Source of the DNA: Planctomycetota bacterium
GTDB taxonomy: Bacteria > Planctomycetota > Planctomycetia > Pirellulales > Lacipirellulaceae
DNA: 64,000 bases
Assembly (NCBI GenBank): GCA_029259915.1
Contig: JAJDED010000011.1
Span: 1-64,000 of the forward strand
Direction: 5' to 3'
The notes under the pieces were generated by a model. It was given only the letters and a program-made list of their open reading frames with translations, ran no database searches and was not told the DNA's origin. This document shows positions 8,550 through 16,398 of this stretch, piece by piece (position 1 is the first letter of the stretch; each line of letters starts with the position of its first letter). The position numbers were made by a program, and so were the translations under genes.

Positions 8550-8697
8550 CAGAATAGAACACAGATGCACACAGATTATGCAGATTTCCGCAGTTTTTTT
8601 CAGAGTAATGATAACTGTGTCCATGAGAACGAACCTCTCAACTATTTCGTGGTCGGCGCCAATCCGTTTTATCCGCGTTTATCCGCGTTCTATTCTG
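8550..8697. repeat. Inverted repeat, CAGAATAGAAC ends with CACAGAT/CGCGGAT periodic arms
   Basis: CAGAATAGAAC at 8550-8560 is repeated as its exact complement at 8687-8697. Inside, the left arm reads ACAGATGCACACAGATTATG and so on, and the right arm (complemented) reads CGCGGATAAACGCGGATAAA. Each has roughly a 9-12 base period. It lies between the terminator and the next convergent gene. This is one member of the phrase-like hairpin class. Confidence 0.7.
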
Positions 8698-8760
8698 TTT
8701 GCGATGGAAAATGTGAGGTTCCTGAACCCCCAAAAGTGCAAGAGTCGAACTAAGGAGACC

Positions 8761-9504
8761 TTAATTACCACCGGCGCGTTGATCCATGCGATCGCGGAGT
8801 TGCGCGGCAAGTTCGTATTGCTCGGCGGCGATGGCATCGGCTAGCTGCTCGGTCAACGAGGGCCCTAATTCGTAATGCTCAACAATGGCTTCGCGCATCT
8901 CTCGCAACTTGGTGACGAATCCATCGTCGTCGAAGTGTTCGCTAGCATCATGTTTTTCAAATACCTTTTCCAGAGATTGCAGGCCGTCGTCGATGATTTT
9001 TTTCGCGGATTCCGCGCTAGAGCTTTCTAAATCGAGAAGTGCTGAGGCCTGAATTTTGTGGAACATGACAAAGGGGCGGTACTGTTCGTGCATCACCGAC
9101 CACTGTGGGTCCGGTGCATAGGCGGAACTGAAATCCATGAGCGCCAGCGTATGCTTTGCATCTTTGACGGCTGACGCGTATTGTTTGAGCGTGAGCCAAC
9201 AAATGCGACGATGGTAGAATTGATAGAATTCGCGGTCTATTTCAGTACACCGCTCATCGTCCAACTGAAATGATTCGCCTTCTTCAAATGCGAGCGCAAC
9301 CAAATAATCGTAATAGGTTTCGAATCCTTCTGGCATCACGCCGTCGGGGCGTCCTTTGACTTCCATTTGCAGAACGCCCATGTCGACGCGCATTTGCAGA
9401 AGTTCGCGCTTGTCTGCGCCTTGGATTTGCCGGACGAGAACTTGGCCCATTGAAAAAGGCCAATCGGCCAGAAGGAAATCAAGATGTTGCGGCCGTTTGG
9501 ACAT
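8761..9504 (-). CDS. UVR-motif-containing protein of unknown function
   Basis: The protein has about 247 residues. It ends in a UvrB/UvrC-type helical hairpin (LTEQLADAIAAEQYELAAQL) that in UvrB and UvrC mediates protein contact. The rest is helical with YHRRICWLTLKQYASAVKDA and looks like TPR-type packing. It is acidic and has no signal peptide. The start was placed at ATG 9504 (MSKRPQHLDFLLADWPF). The TTG at 9534 adds ten residues with no ribosome-binding site. A DNA-repair role is not implied by the motif alone, because it also occurs in ClpC-adjacent and regulatory proteins. Confidence 0.75.
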   Translation of the reverse strand: MSKRPQHLDFLLADWPFSMGQVLVRQIQGADKRELLQMRVDMGVLQMEVKGRPDGVMPEGFETYYDYLVALAFEEGESFQLDDERCTEIDREFYQFYHRRICWLTLKQYASAVKDAKHTLALMDFSSAYAPDPQWSVMHEQYRPFVMFHKIQASALLDLESSSAESAKKIIDDGLQSLEKVFEKHDASEHFDDDGFVTKLREMREAIVEHYELGPSLTEQLADAIAAEQYELAAQLRDRMDQRAGGN

Positions 9505-9700
9505 GAGTGCCCGGATTGGTGCTGAGTGTGCCAATGGGAAAGCCTTGCGATTATATTACCATTGTACCTCAAGGCATCCGAGCTTGACGAGCGCGCGCGT
9601 ATTTTTTTGATGGAAAAGTATTTTCTCTTTGCCGAATAAAACATTTCAGGCAAGAAAAAAAGTTATCAAGAAAACTTGACACATTCGCATTTATGCGCTG

Positions 9701-10165
9701 CTAACCTTCGCCACCTTCATCGCAGAGAAAAGTTTCCTGGAGAAGCTGAACTTCTTCGGAATCGTGTCGATCGACATTCTCCAGAAGTTCGTAGATGCGA
9801 CTGCAAATATCCTCGAATCGCTCGTCCTGGAATTCATTTAGTGCTTCTACTTCAGGAATCAGCTGGGCGATGAATTCGCGAAATTGCTGATGGTCTTGCT
9901 CCAGGCGATCGACGCGGAAACTCATATTGGGTTTCTTTTCGGACACGATGAGCATGTAACCGTTGCGTTCCTCGAGTTCCATCATTCGCTCCAGATGTCT
10001 CAGGAACGACTTAAGCGTAAACTGTACGCTCGACAATTTGCGTGGGAGGCCGACCGAGGGCACTTTCCAATCGAGAGTCACCCGCAAGGCTTGCTTGACA
10101 TGGTCGAGAATCTGATGCTCCATCCAAGCAGCATTGACTGGGGATTGGGTATCTATTCCCTGCAT
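9701..10165 (-). CDS. Hemerythrin-like (HHE) domain protein
   Basis: The protein has 154 residues in what appears to be a four-helix bundle. Ligand-type residues occur in the order expected for HHE cation-binding proteins: an early EHQILDHV, then RHLERMMELEE, EQDHQQFREF and finally NVDRHDSEE. Such domains hold a di-iron centre that binds oxygen or nitric oxide, or senses iron. Iron binding here is inferred from the pattern. ATG 10165 has a strong AGGAGG ten bases upstream and fixes the start. The open frame upstream to 10426 is arginine-rich and non-coding in character. Confidence 0.7.
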   Translation of the reverse strand: MQGIDTQSPVNAAWMEHQILDHVKQALRVTLDWKVPSVGLPRKLSSVQFTLKSFLRHLERMMELEERNGYMLIVSEKKPNMSFRVDRLEQDHQQFREFIAQLIPEVEALNEFQDERFEDICSRIYELLENVDRHDSEEVQLLQETFLCDEGGEG

Positions 10166-10589
10166 AATTCTATCCTCCTGTTTCAAATTTCTCCAAGAAA
10201 GGCGATTCTCTCGTATCAGCCGAGGCCCCAACCCCCGTGGGACAACCGATTGACACGCCTCTCTACCAACAAAAGCAGATCGGTCGAGATATTTCGAGGT
10301 CTCAGTCCGTTGTGAATGAGACCTGATATGCCTGCCGCCCTCAACTTCCTTGAGAGGTTGCCGCGACAGGGTAAGTCGTTTTGCTTCCTGGCTAAGACTT
10401 GATTGACAGGGAATAGATGATGGCAAGTCCAGCTGTGAGAAGGTGTTCTATTCTAACCGCTGTGGCCTTCGAATGCCTAGAGTTTTCCCTTGAAGGGTAC
10501 TATCAGGGGACGGAGATTTTTTGGAAAGGCTTTGGTAATAAGGCTTTGGGGCCACGAATCCAAAAACCCCTCTGGGTTACCTAAATACC

Positions 10590-11024
10590 CTAGTCGTCGC
10601 TACTAGGGCGGTGGCGGCGTTGTTGCTTCCGCTGAGTAGCCAGATGTTTTTGCCGGAGTCGCCGCTCGTTGGCTGCGCGCGATGGCCGAGTTTTCTTGCG
10701 AACTGGGGGCGCCACCAGCACGGCTTCGATTAGGTGGCGAAGCTTGTCGTAGCAATTCGACACGTTGCGGGCCTGCTCCCGGTGTTGATCGCTGGCGAGT
10801 ATAAGCTCTCCCGCTTGGTTGATCCGTTGCGCGAATCGCTCACAAAATCGATCTTTTACGGCTTCTGGCAGACTTTCCGTGGCGGCAACATTCCAGCGCA
10901 GCACGGCCTTGCTGTTGACTTTGTTGACGTTTTGGCCGCCTGGCCCCGCGCTGCGGACAAAGGAGAGCGAGAATTCGGACTTAGAGATCCGTAACTTCTC
11001 GTTGACAATTAGCGGGCGAGCCAT
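10590..11024 (-). CDS. arfB: Alternative ribosome-rescue factor ArfB-like peptidyl-tRNA hydrolase
   Basis: The protein has 144 residues. It carries the class I release-factor domain with SAGPGGQNVNKVNS, whose GGQ is at residues 29-31 and hydrolyses peptidyl-tRNA in stalled ribosomes. The C-terminus is very basic (KKTRPSRAANERRLRQKH), like the ArfB/YaeJ tail that enters the empty mRNA channel. The length fits ArfB (about 140) and there is no codon-recognition domain, so it is not RF1 or RF2. The start MARPLIVNEKLRISKSEF matches the family. Confidence 0.9.
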   Translation of the reverse strand: MARPLIVNEKLRISKSEFSLSFVRSAGPGGQNVNKVNSKAVLRWNVAATESLPEAVKDRFCERFAQRINQAGELILASDQHREQARNVSNCYDKLRHLIEAVLVAPPVRKKTRPSRAANERRLRQKHLATQRKQQRRHRPSSDD

Positions 11025-11063
11025 GAGCGAATCAACTAGCTTCTTAGTGCTACAGCGCTAAGT

Positions 11064-11200
11064 CAGGAACCACGGATCACACGGATACCACTGATTTTAG
11101 AGACTTAAGGTAAGCATGCTGCAGGGTCGTAGGATGAACAAAAAAAATCGCTATTACCAAGACTTCATCCGAGTATATCAGTGCCATCCGTGGTTCTTAG
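11064..11200. repeat. Inverted repeat, AACCACGGAT family
   Basis: The left arm contains GGAACCACGGATCACACGG followed by ATACCACTGATT (11066-11096). The right arm (11177-11200) is its near complement, ATCAGTGCCATCCGTGGTTC. The CACGGAT unit repeats with a 9-base period. It fills most of the gap between arfB and the isomerase-like gene. Confidence 0.75.
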
Positions 11201-11239
11201 TTTTCGAAGTTAGCGCAGTAGTATTAGAGAGATTACTTT

Positions 11240-12142
11240 TCACGAACCCGATTGTGCATGCGCGGGAGCCAACCATTGATCGAACTTCTGTTTAGAGTTT
11301 ATCAACAGATGTTCATACTCGCACAATTCGATGTCCTGACCAACTAGTTCGATATCGAAATCACCTTGATATCCGAGGGAAAGCAATTCTTGCATGATTT
11401 CCGCAAGCGGAACGCCTCCTTCGCCCAAGCAGCACCGATTGTGATCGATCCCATGGGGGCACCGACGGTCGGCCAGCTGGACGAGCGCAATATGGGGAAT
11501 CAGTTCCGCAAGGTGGGATCGCACAGCACGGTCGTTTCCGAAATGATAGGTATCCAACACAAACTTAAGATGGGGAGTCCGATAGTCGTTGATCAACGCA
11601 ATCGTCGATTGCAAATCGGTCAGAAAAGTCCATTCGGCCGCACAAGCCGGATGCATCGGTTCGATAGCCAACGTCACGTCGGCCCCCTCGGCCAAGGGGA
11701 GCAATTGGTCGAGTGCGGAACGCAACAATCGCTCGGCATGCCGCGACGTGTGGTGGTTTCTTCCTCCAGGATAAACGACCAGGCAGCCAGCATCCAAAGC
11801 GCCCGCCAGCCGAATGGCGTGGGCGGCTTCGTCGACCGATTCATCGAACGTGTGTCCGTCGCTTCCAGTAAAGCCACCTGCCCAATGCAGGTTGGTAACG
11901 TACAAACCGCTTTCGGCCAGAAGATCGACCCCTTGTTCTTCACCAAAGTCGAGAAGCTTCTGGCGCCAAACTCCTATTGCTTCGTAACCCGCTTCTAAGT
12001 AGCTGACAATGTCTTCTTCAAACGACCAGCGGTAAGTCGTCACTTCGTTCATCGATAATCGGTGCATCGTCAAGGCATCCTTTGTAAAGCTTGTTGCGAA
12101 AGTCTTTGGTCCCAGTTCGACAATTGTAAAGCGAGTTTTCAT
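11240..12142 (-). CDS. Xylose-isomerase-like TIM-barrel protein (sugar phosphate isomerase/epimerase family)
   Basis: The protein is up to 300 residues in an AP-endonuclease-2 type TIM barrel. Metal-ligand candidates are Glu in LAIEPMHPACAAEW, Asp-His in FVLDTYHFGND, His in PHIALVQLADRR and Glu in DFDIELVGQD. These match the divalent-metal site of the family, which includes sugar isomerases and epimerases. Specificity is unknown. The first 25 residues are weakly supported. ATG 12067 or ATG 12052 (MNEVTTYRW) may be the true start, and none has a strong ribosome-binding site. It is a single-gene unit divergent from the response regulator. Confidence 0.8.
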   Translation of the reverse strand: MKTRFTIVELGPKTFATSFTKDALTMHRLSMNEVTTYRWSFEEDIVSYLEAGYEAIGVWRQKLLDFGEEQGVDLLAESGLYVTNLHWAGGFTGSDGHTFDESVDEAAHAIRLAGALDAGCLVVYPGGRNHHTSRHAERLLRSALDQLLPLAEGADVTLAIEPMHPACAAEWTFLTDLQSTIALINDYRTPHLKFVLDTYHFGNDRAVRSHLAELIPHIALVQLADRRCPHGIDHNRCCLGEGGVPLAEIMQELLSLGYQGDFDIELVGQDIELCEYEHLLINSKQKFDQWLAPAHAQSGS

Positions 12143-12380
12143 AACCGCTTACGGCTCTTACTGAAGGTTGGTTGTTTGGGGGCCACGAAAGCACCTTTGC
12201 TGAATGAGGCACTCCGCAAGTGGCTGAGTATGGGAGAATGCCGATTTTGTGTAAAGCGGAGTCAAACGGGGTCTTAAGCCGCCAACTGTCCAGTTGCGAT
12301 CCGGGTTATTCAGGGGGGTATTGCATGCCATCCCATTGCCCAGCGTGCGAATTTTGATAAGGTAACAGTCAGAGGAGGGT

Positions 12381-12419
12381 CCCGCTGTAGCGGGGGGATG
12401 TGTTGCTCTGCTTGCAGAG
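12381..12419 (+). promoter_or_regulatory. Two tandem short hairpins before the response-regulator gene
   Basis: CCCGCT-GT-AGCGGG (12381-12394) and CTCTGC-TT-GCAGAG (12406-12419) are two perfect 6-bp stems with two-base loops, 18 bases before the start at 12438. They could be leader-RNA structures. No known riboswitch consensus was recognised. The rest of the 12143-12437 gap shows nothing else. Confidence 0.4.
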
Positions 12420-12437
12420 GGGGCGGTAAACCAAGAG

Positions 12438-13070
12438 ATGTCCATTCGTTTGCTAATTGCCGACGATCACACGGTAGTCAGGGCAGGCCTGCGGAGCATC
12501 TTCTCCGGTAGCGATGTCGAGGTGATTGCCGAGGCAAGCAACGGGACGGAAACTCTGCGATTGGCAATCGAGCAACGCCCCGACATAATTCTGCTCGACG
12601 TGCGCATGCCGGAAATGGATGGAATCGCGTGCTTGGGTCGTTTGCGTACGGAACATTCCGACATACCGGTGTTGATGTTCAGCGCCTATGAAAATCCGAC
12701 GTATGTTGCCCGAGCGTATGCATTGGGCGCTGCCGGTTTTTTGCAAAAAACTGCGAGCAAGGCCCAACTTCTCATGGCAGTTCGGCGGGCGTCGACCGGC
12801 GAATCGATTTGGAACCGCGATGAACTGCGTCGCGTGACCGGTGCGCTGTCGACTCCTCGCGCTGCGATCGACCTCGAAGCACCGCTTACCAAGCGCGAAA
12901 GCGAAGTCCTCAAGCAACTTGCGCTGGGGCTTAGCAACAAAGAAATTGCCCTGGCTCTTTCGATCAGTTACGAAACCGTCAAAGAGCACGTGCAACACAT
13001 CCTCCGCAAAGTGGGCGTTTCGGACCGCACGCAAGCCGCCGTCTGGGCGGTTCGCAAAGGATTGGTGTGA
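12438..13070 (+). CDS. NarL/FixJ-family response regulator
   Basis: The protein has 210 residues. The receiver domain (about 1-120) has the acidic pair DD at 9-10, phospho-acceptor Asp54 (IILLDVRMPEMDG), Ser82 and Lys104, all conserved. A LuxR-type helix-turn-helix follows from about 148 (LTKRESEVLKQLALGLSNKE) and ends in VKEHVQHILRKVGVSDRTQA. It is a DNA-binding regulator switched by phosphorylation. No histidine kinase is next to it, so the input is unknown. The ribosome-binding site is weak (AAGAG) and two small hairpins precede it. Confidence 0.92.
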   Translation: MSIRLLIADDHTVVRAGLRSIFSGSDVEVIAEASNGTETLRLAIEQRPDIILLDVRMPEMDGIACLGRLRTEHSDIPVLMFSAYENPTYVARAYALGAAGFLQKTASKAQLLMAVRRASTGESIWNRDELRRVTGALSTPRAAIDLEAPLTKRESEVLKQLALGLSNKEIALALSISYETVKEHVQHILRKVGVSDRTQAAVWAVRKGLV

Positions 13071-13144
13071 TGCGGGGATGTGTGAAGTGCGATTGCTGAT
13101 GTCAGAATCGGATGCTTCACTCGAACGGTGGGTAGGATAAAAAA

Positions 13145-13305
13145 CGCAGATAGCGCAGATTTTCGCAGAAATAATTTTTTCATCAGCGCCATTCGGGTAA
13201 TCGGTGGTTAGGATTTTTTGTTTCGTCGGTTGAAGAGAAACGTGCCCTTCCGATATCATCAACCTTCCATCTTCTCGGTGCCCTCCGTGCCTCTATGGTG
13301 AAATA
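13145..13305. repeat. Fragmentary periodic-repeat arms (GCAGATAGCGCAGATTTTCGC; GGTGCCCTCCGTGCC)
   Basis: Two phrase-like arms are present in the 13071-13340 gap. One reads CGCAGATAGCGCAGATTTTC at 13145-13164. The other reads CTCGGTGCCCTCCGTGCCTC at about 13273-13292. They belong to different families and do not pair with each other, so they look like remnants of two degraded elements. Confidence 0.5.
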
Positions 13306-13340
13306 TCCGAGTCCCACTCTCCTGAACCCTGGCCACCATC

Positions 13341-14381
13341 ATGGAAGATTCCCTCAGCCAATTTTTTACCGACCAAGCGTCTTGGGCTCTCGCCGGCGAA
13401 ATCGTTTTAATTCTTGCTGTGTTGGGCAAAGCTGCCGATTGGCTTGTGGGCGAGGCGGTGGTGCTTTCCGAGCGGTCGGGGCTGCCGAAGGTGATTATCG
13501 GCGCGACGGTCGTTAGCCTGGGGACCACTTCGCCCGAGGCAGCGGTGTCGGTGTTGGCGGCATTGCAGGGTTCTCCCGGACTGGCGTTGGGTAATGCCGT
13601 GGGGTCGATTATTTGCGATACCGGTTTGATTTTGGGCATTGCCTGTTTGATTAGCCCGCCTAAATTACCGCGAGAGATTGTCAATCGCCAGGGCTGGTTG
13701 CAGTTTGCCGCAGGGGTGCTGCTGGTGGCCGCGTGTTGGCCTTGGGGTACGGGGGCCAATCCGTTTCGCGAGGGTGGCCTGTTGCCGCAAGCTGCTGGTG
13801 TGGGATTTGTGATCCTGTTGATTGGTTACCTGTGGCTTTCGGTGCGGTGGGCAAGATCTTCGACGGTAACAGTGGAGTTAGAAGAATTCGAGGCCGACAA
13901 GTCGGCGTCGATGTTTACTGTTATTAGCAAGCTAGTAGTTGCCATTGTGTTGGTGATCGGCGCGAGCCACTTGCTTATTCCTGCCATCGAAGTGGCAGCC
14001 AAACGAATGGGTGTTCCGCCGGGGATTGTCGCGGCAACGCTGGTGGCCTTCGGCACGTCGCTGCCGGAGTTGGTTACCGCGGTGACCGCGTCGCTCAAAG
14101 GCCACGGCGATCTGGCCGTGGGGAACATAATTGGTGCCGACATTCTCAACGTCCTGTTCGTCGCTGGCCTGTCGGCAGCCGTGACTTCGGCAGGCTTGGA
14201 CGCGGAAAACTTTTTCTTTCAGGTCCATTTCCCGTCGATGCTTGTGATCCTGGTGGTGTTCCGCATCGGCGTGTTCGTCTCCGGCGAACGGCTCAGCCGG
14301 ACGTTCGGCACGATTTTGCTGTTGGCCTACGCAGTCTACATGGTGCTGAATTACACCGTGGTGGGCGGGCCTGGGCATTAG
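13341..14381 (+). CDS. CaCA-family sodium/calcium exchanger-like membrane protein
   Basis: The protein has 346 residues with about ten membrane segments. It contains the two inverted alpha-repeats typical of cation/Ca2+ antiporters. The first (residues about 50-95) has GATVVSLGTTSPEAAVS and GNAVGSIICDTGLI. The second (about 230-275) has ATLVAFGTSLPELVTAV and GNIIGADILNVLF. The acidic residue in each repeat forms the ion site. The linker between halves is acidic (ELEEFEADK). It probably exports calcium across the cytoplasmic membrane. The ion was not proved from sequence. It is a single gene. Confidence 0.9.
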   Translation: MEDSLSQFFTDQASWALAGEIVLILAVLGKAADWLVGEAVVLSERSGLPKVIIGATVVSLGTTSPEAAVSVLAALQGSPGLALGNAVGSIICDTGLILGIACLISPPKLPREIVNRQGWLQFAAGVLLVAACWPWGTGANPFREGGLLPQAAGVGFVILLIGYLWLSVRWARSSTVTVELEEFEADKSASMFTVISKLVVAIVLVIGASHLLIPAIEVAAKRMGVPPGIVAATLVAFGTSLPELVTAVTASLKGHGDLAVGNIIGADILNVLFVAGLSAAVTSAGLDAENFFFQVHFPSMLVILVVFRIGVFVSGERLSRTFGTILLLAYAVYMVLNYTVVGGPGH

Positions 14382-14433
14382 ATTGGCGATGGGTAACTTT
14401 GTCGTGGAAGCTTTGGGGAATCGCACTTCTCTA

Positions 14434-14462
14434 ATGACGTTTATCGCACAGTGTGGTAGAAT
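14434..14462 (+). promoter_or_regulatory. Candidate sigma-70-type promoter for the antitoxin-toxin pair
   Basis: ATGACG at 14434-14439 and TAGAAT at 14457-14462 are separated by 17 bases, 22 bases before the antitoxin start at 14485. The hexamers match the consensus at 4 of 6 and 5 of 6 positions. No other promoter was chosen this clearly in the window. Confidence 0.45.
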
Positions 14463-14484
14463 AGAACACAAGGAGACAAAGGCC

Positions 14485-14724
14485 ATGACCACGATCAAGC
14501 TAAACGACACGACAGCAAAAGCACTTGCGGAGGCGGCTCAATCCCAGCAAATGAGCGTCGAGGAATTTGTGCGTTTGCGCGTTCTCGGAGAGCAGAACGG
14601 ATCGTCCGCAGCAGATGAGGCATCTAAAGTTGATTTCGATTCGGAACTAAACAGTCTTCTTTTTCCCGGCCCAACACTTCCAGCCGACTTCTCTCGTGCT
14701 GACATCTACTCAGATCACGAATAA
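14485..14724 (+). CDS. Putative antitoxin of a PIN-toxin pair
   Basis: The protein has 79 residues. The N-terminal half is compatible with a ribbon-helix-helix-like DNA-binding fold (TTIKLNDTTAKALAEAA, then MSVEEFVRLRVL). The acidic C-terminus (PADFSRADIYSDHE) would be the toxin-binding tail. It lies 17 bases before a PIN-domain gene on the same strand, and AAGGAG precedes ATG 14485. The role is inferred from size, charge and neighbour. In related pairs the antitoxin blocks the nuclease and represses its own promoter. Confidence 0.65.
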   Translation: MTTIKLNDTTAKALAEAAQSQQMSVEEFVRLRVLGEQNGSSAADEASKVDFDSELNSLLFPGPTLPADFSRADIYSDHE

Positions 14725-14741
14725 TTGCGGGACCATGAATC

Positions 14742-15212
14742 ATGCATGTTCTCGTTGATACGGGCGTCTTGCTTCGTCTTTTCGATCAGTCGGACGCAAT
14801 GCATCAGGCAATTCGAAGTATGCTCCAATTGCTTCGCAACGAAGGGCATACTCTCAGTACCACTTCCCAGAACATCGCAGAGTTTTGGAATGTTTCTACT
14901 CGACCAGCATCGGCACGCGGTGGATATGGCCAAAGTGTCGAGTTAACCGAGCGCAGAGTCCAGTTCATTGAACGAGTCGGTACGATTCTCGCCGACCAAC
15001 CCGGGGCTTACCAAGAATGGCGACGTCTTGTCACACAGCATAAAATTCAAGGTGTTTCGGTGCATGATGCTCGGCTGGTTGCCACGATGCGAGTCAATTC
15101 CGTTACCACGATCATCACTCTAAACGCTCGCGATTTTTCCCGGTATTTAGACATAACTGCTCTTTCGCCAGAAGAAGCATGCACGTCGCTTAAATTGCAA
15201 AAGAACGATTAG
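14742..15212 (+). CDS. PIN-domain ribonuclease, VapC-like toxin
   Basis: The protein has 156 residues. The four acidic residues of a PIN active site are present: Asp6 (VLVDTGVLL), Glu47 (NIAEFWN), Asp109 (VHDARLVA) and Asp131 (LNARDFSRY). VapC-type proteins are Mg2+-dependent endoribonucleases that cut tRNA or rRNA when freed from the antitoxin. It is somewhat longer than typical VapC (about 130), through the middle helix ERVGTILADQPGAYQEW. The start ATG 14742 overlaps nothing and is 17 bases from the antitoxin stop. Confidence 0.85.
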   Translation: MHVLVDTGVLLRLFDQSDAMHQAIRSMLQLLRNEGHTLSTTSQNIAEFWNVSTRPASARGGYGQSVELTERRVQFIERVGTILADQPGAYQEWRRLVTQHKIQGVSVHDARLVATMRVNSVTTIITLNARDFSRYLDITALSPEEACTSLKLQKND

Positions 15213-15274
15213 CTCGAAATTCGAATGCAGTATTTCAACATGGACCGGGTATAGCAATTGAGAGTGTTTGGCAG

Positions 15275-15580
15275 TCATTCTATGGCATCGATCAACGCTT
15301 GCATGGCGTCTAAGTAACTGGATAGCGCCCTACGGCCAGTCGCCGAGATGCGATACGTCGACTTGGGCCTTCTTCCGACAAAGCTCTTGCGACAATTCAC
15401 GTAACCAATACTTTCCAGCTTTCTCAGATGCGGGGCCACGGCACCATCGCTGACCTCCAACCGCTTCTTCAGCGTAGTGAAATCGTGTGGTCCATCCATC
15501 GCAAGAGCTGTGAGCACTCCGAGCCGTATTGGGCCATTCACGGTAGTGTCCAAGCCATTAAAATCAATTGGCACAGTCAT
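15275..15580 (-). CDS. Winged-helix transcriptional regulator (MarR/ArsR-like)
   Basis: The protein has 101 residues of a winged helix of the PF13601 type. It has GPIRLGVLTALAMDGP, then FTTLKKRLEVSDGAVAPHLR as recognition helix and KSFVGRRPKSTYRISATGRR as wing. It is likely a dimeric DNA-binding regulator. Its start overlaps the last 17 bases of the membrane-protein gene at 15564, so the two are translated from one mRNA. A regulator next to a small membrane protein of this kind usually controls the pair. The ligand is unknown. Confidence 0.8.
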   Translation of the reverse strand: MTVPIDFNGLDTTVNGPIRLGVLTALAMDGPHDFTTLKKRLEVSDGAVAPHLRKLESIGYVNCRKSFVGRRPKSTYRISATGRRALSSYLDAMQALIDAIE

Positions 15581-16184
15581 CTTGCTGGACCCTCACAGCT
15601 AGTTGTCGATACATTATTGCCGAAGCTCCAACTAACGCGATCGTGACACTGCTAAAAAGTAACGTCCACAATTGATATTGGTTGCAGTACGGCCACATGC
15701 AGCCCCCCACAATTGCAGCAATGCCGGGTAGCATAACTGCTCGTCTTCCCGAATTGTAGAGTCCTTGGAAAACCAACGAGAGCCCAAGAAAAATCATAAC
15801 ACATCCATTGGCAACTGCTGCTGGCGCACCGGCGCTCGTTGCCCAATTGACAAAACCAAAAAGCAACGGCACTACGACAAGCGTTATTGGAACGCCGATC
15901 CGGTATTCTTTGCGTTTTTCATGCGGACAAGACTTGCTCGGATGTGCTGCTCGATAATTGCGGACGAGACCGAACAATAACGTGGCCAAAAAAGGTATGC
16001 TGGCCAACAGCAAGACCCATCGGGTTTGCACCCCTGCCATTCCGACTATAGCGGGCAGAGCTGTGGAGCACCCTAAGGCAAGGGTGAGTGCCGCATCCCA
16101 TCGATCAAAAGGTAGTTCACTTCCGGTCACTGTGCGAATGGTGTTTAGATCATTCTGAAGCCGATTCAAATCCGAGGTACTCAT
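15564..16184 (-). CDS. Four- to five-segment integral membrane protein
   Basis: The protein has about 206 residues. Hydrophobic segments include LALGCSTALPAIVGMAG, WVLLLASIPFLATLLFGLV, VPITLVVVPLLFGFVNWA, VMIFLGLSLVFQGLY and LWTLLFSSVTIALVGA. Cysteines occur in loops (SKSCPHEKRK and GCMWPYCNQY). The start is ATG 16184, with GGGAGA upstream. It precedes and overlaps the winged-helix regulator. No function could be assigned. Confidence 0.7.
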   Translation of the reverse strand: MSTSDLNRLQNDLNTIRTVTGSELPFDRWDAALTLALGCSTALPAIVGMAGVQTRWVLLLASIPFLATLLFGLVRNYRAAHPSKSCPHEKRKEYRIGVPITLVVVPLLFGFVNWATSAGAPAAVANGCVMIFLGLSLVFQGLYNSGRRAVMLPGIAAIVGGCMWPYCNQYQLWTLLFSSVTIALVGASAIMYRQLAVRVQQDDCAN

Positions 16185-16324
16185 CGTTTGTCTCCCATAG
16201 AGCAAGATGCTACGGTACGTACAATACTTTTAATACCATAGTATTAGCGACCTGGACCAACGTCAAGAGCGAGTTAGTCAAATGTTATAATTCAGTGTGT
16301 TGTTTGAACTTATGGACAGCTTAA

Positions 16325-16378
16325 TAGCCGGAGGGCCACTGCCTCCGGGGAGTTTCGGACCGCGTGGCGGTCCGGCTA
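16325..16378. repeat. Compound palindrome TAGCCGGA...TCCGGCTA
   Basis: The outer arms TAGCCGGA (16325-16332) and TCCGGCTA (16371-16378) pair. Inside are alternative hairpins CCGGAGG...CCTCCGG (16328-16348) and CGGACCGC-GTG-GCGGTCCG (16356-16374). It lies just beyond the SDR stop on the minus strand and could end its transcript, but there is no T-run. Confidence 0.6.
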
Positions 16379-16398
16379 GGGGTTGGTGTGACTATCCG

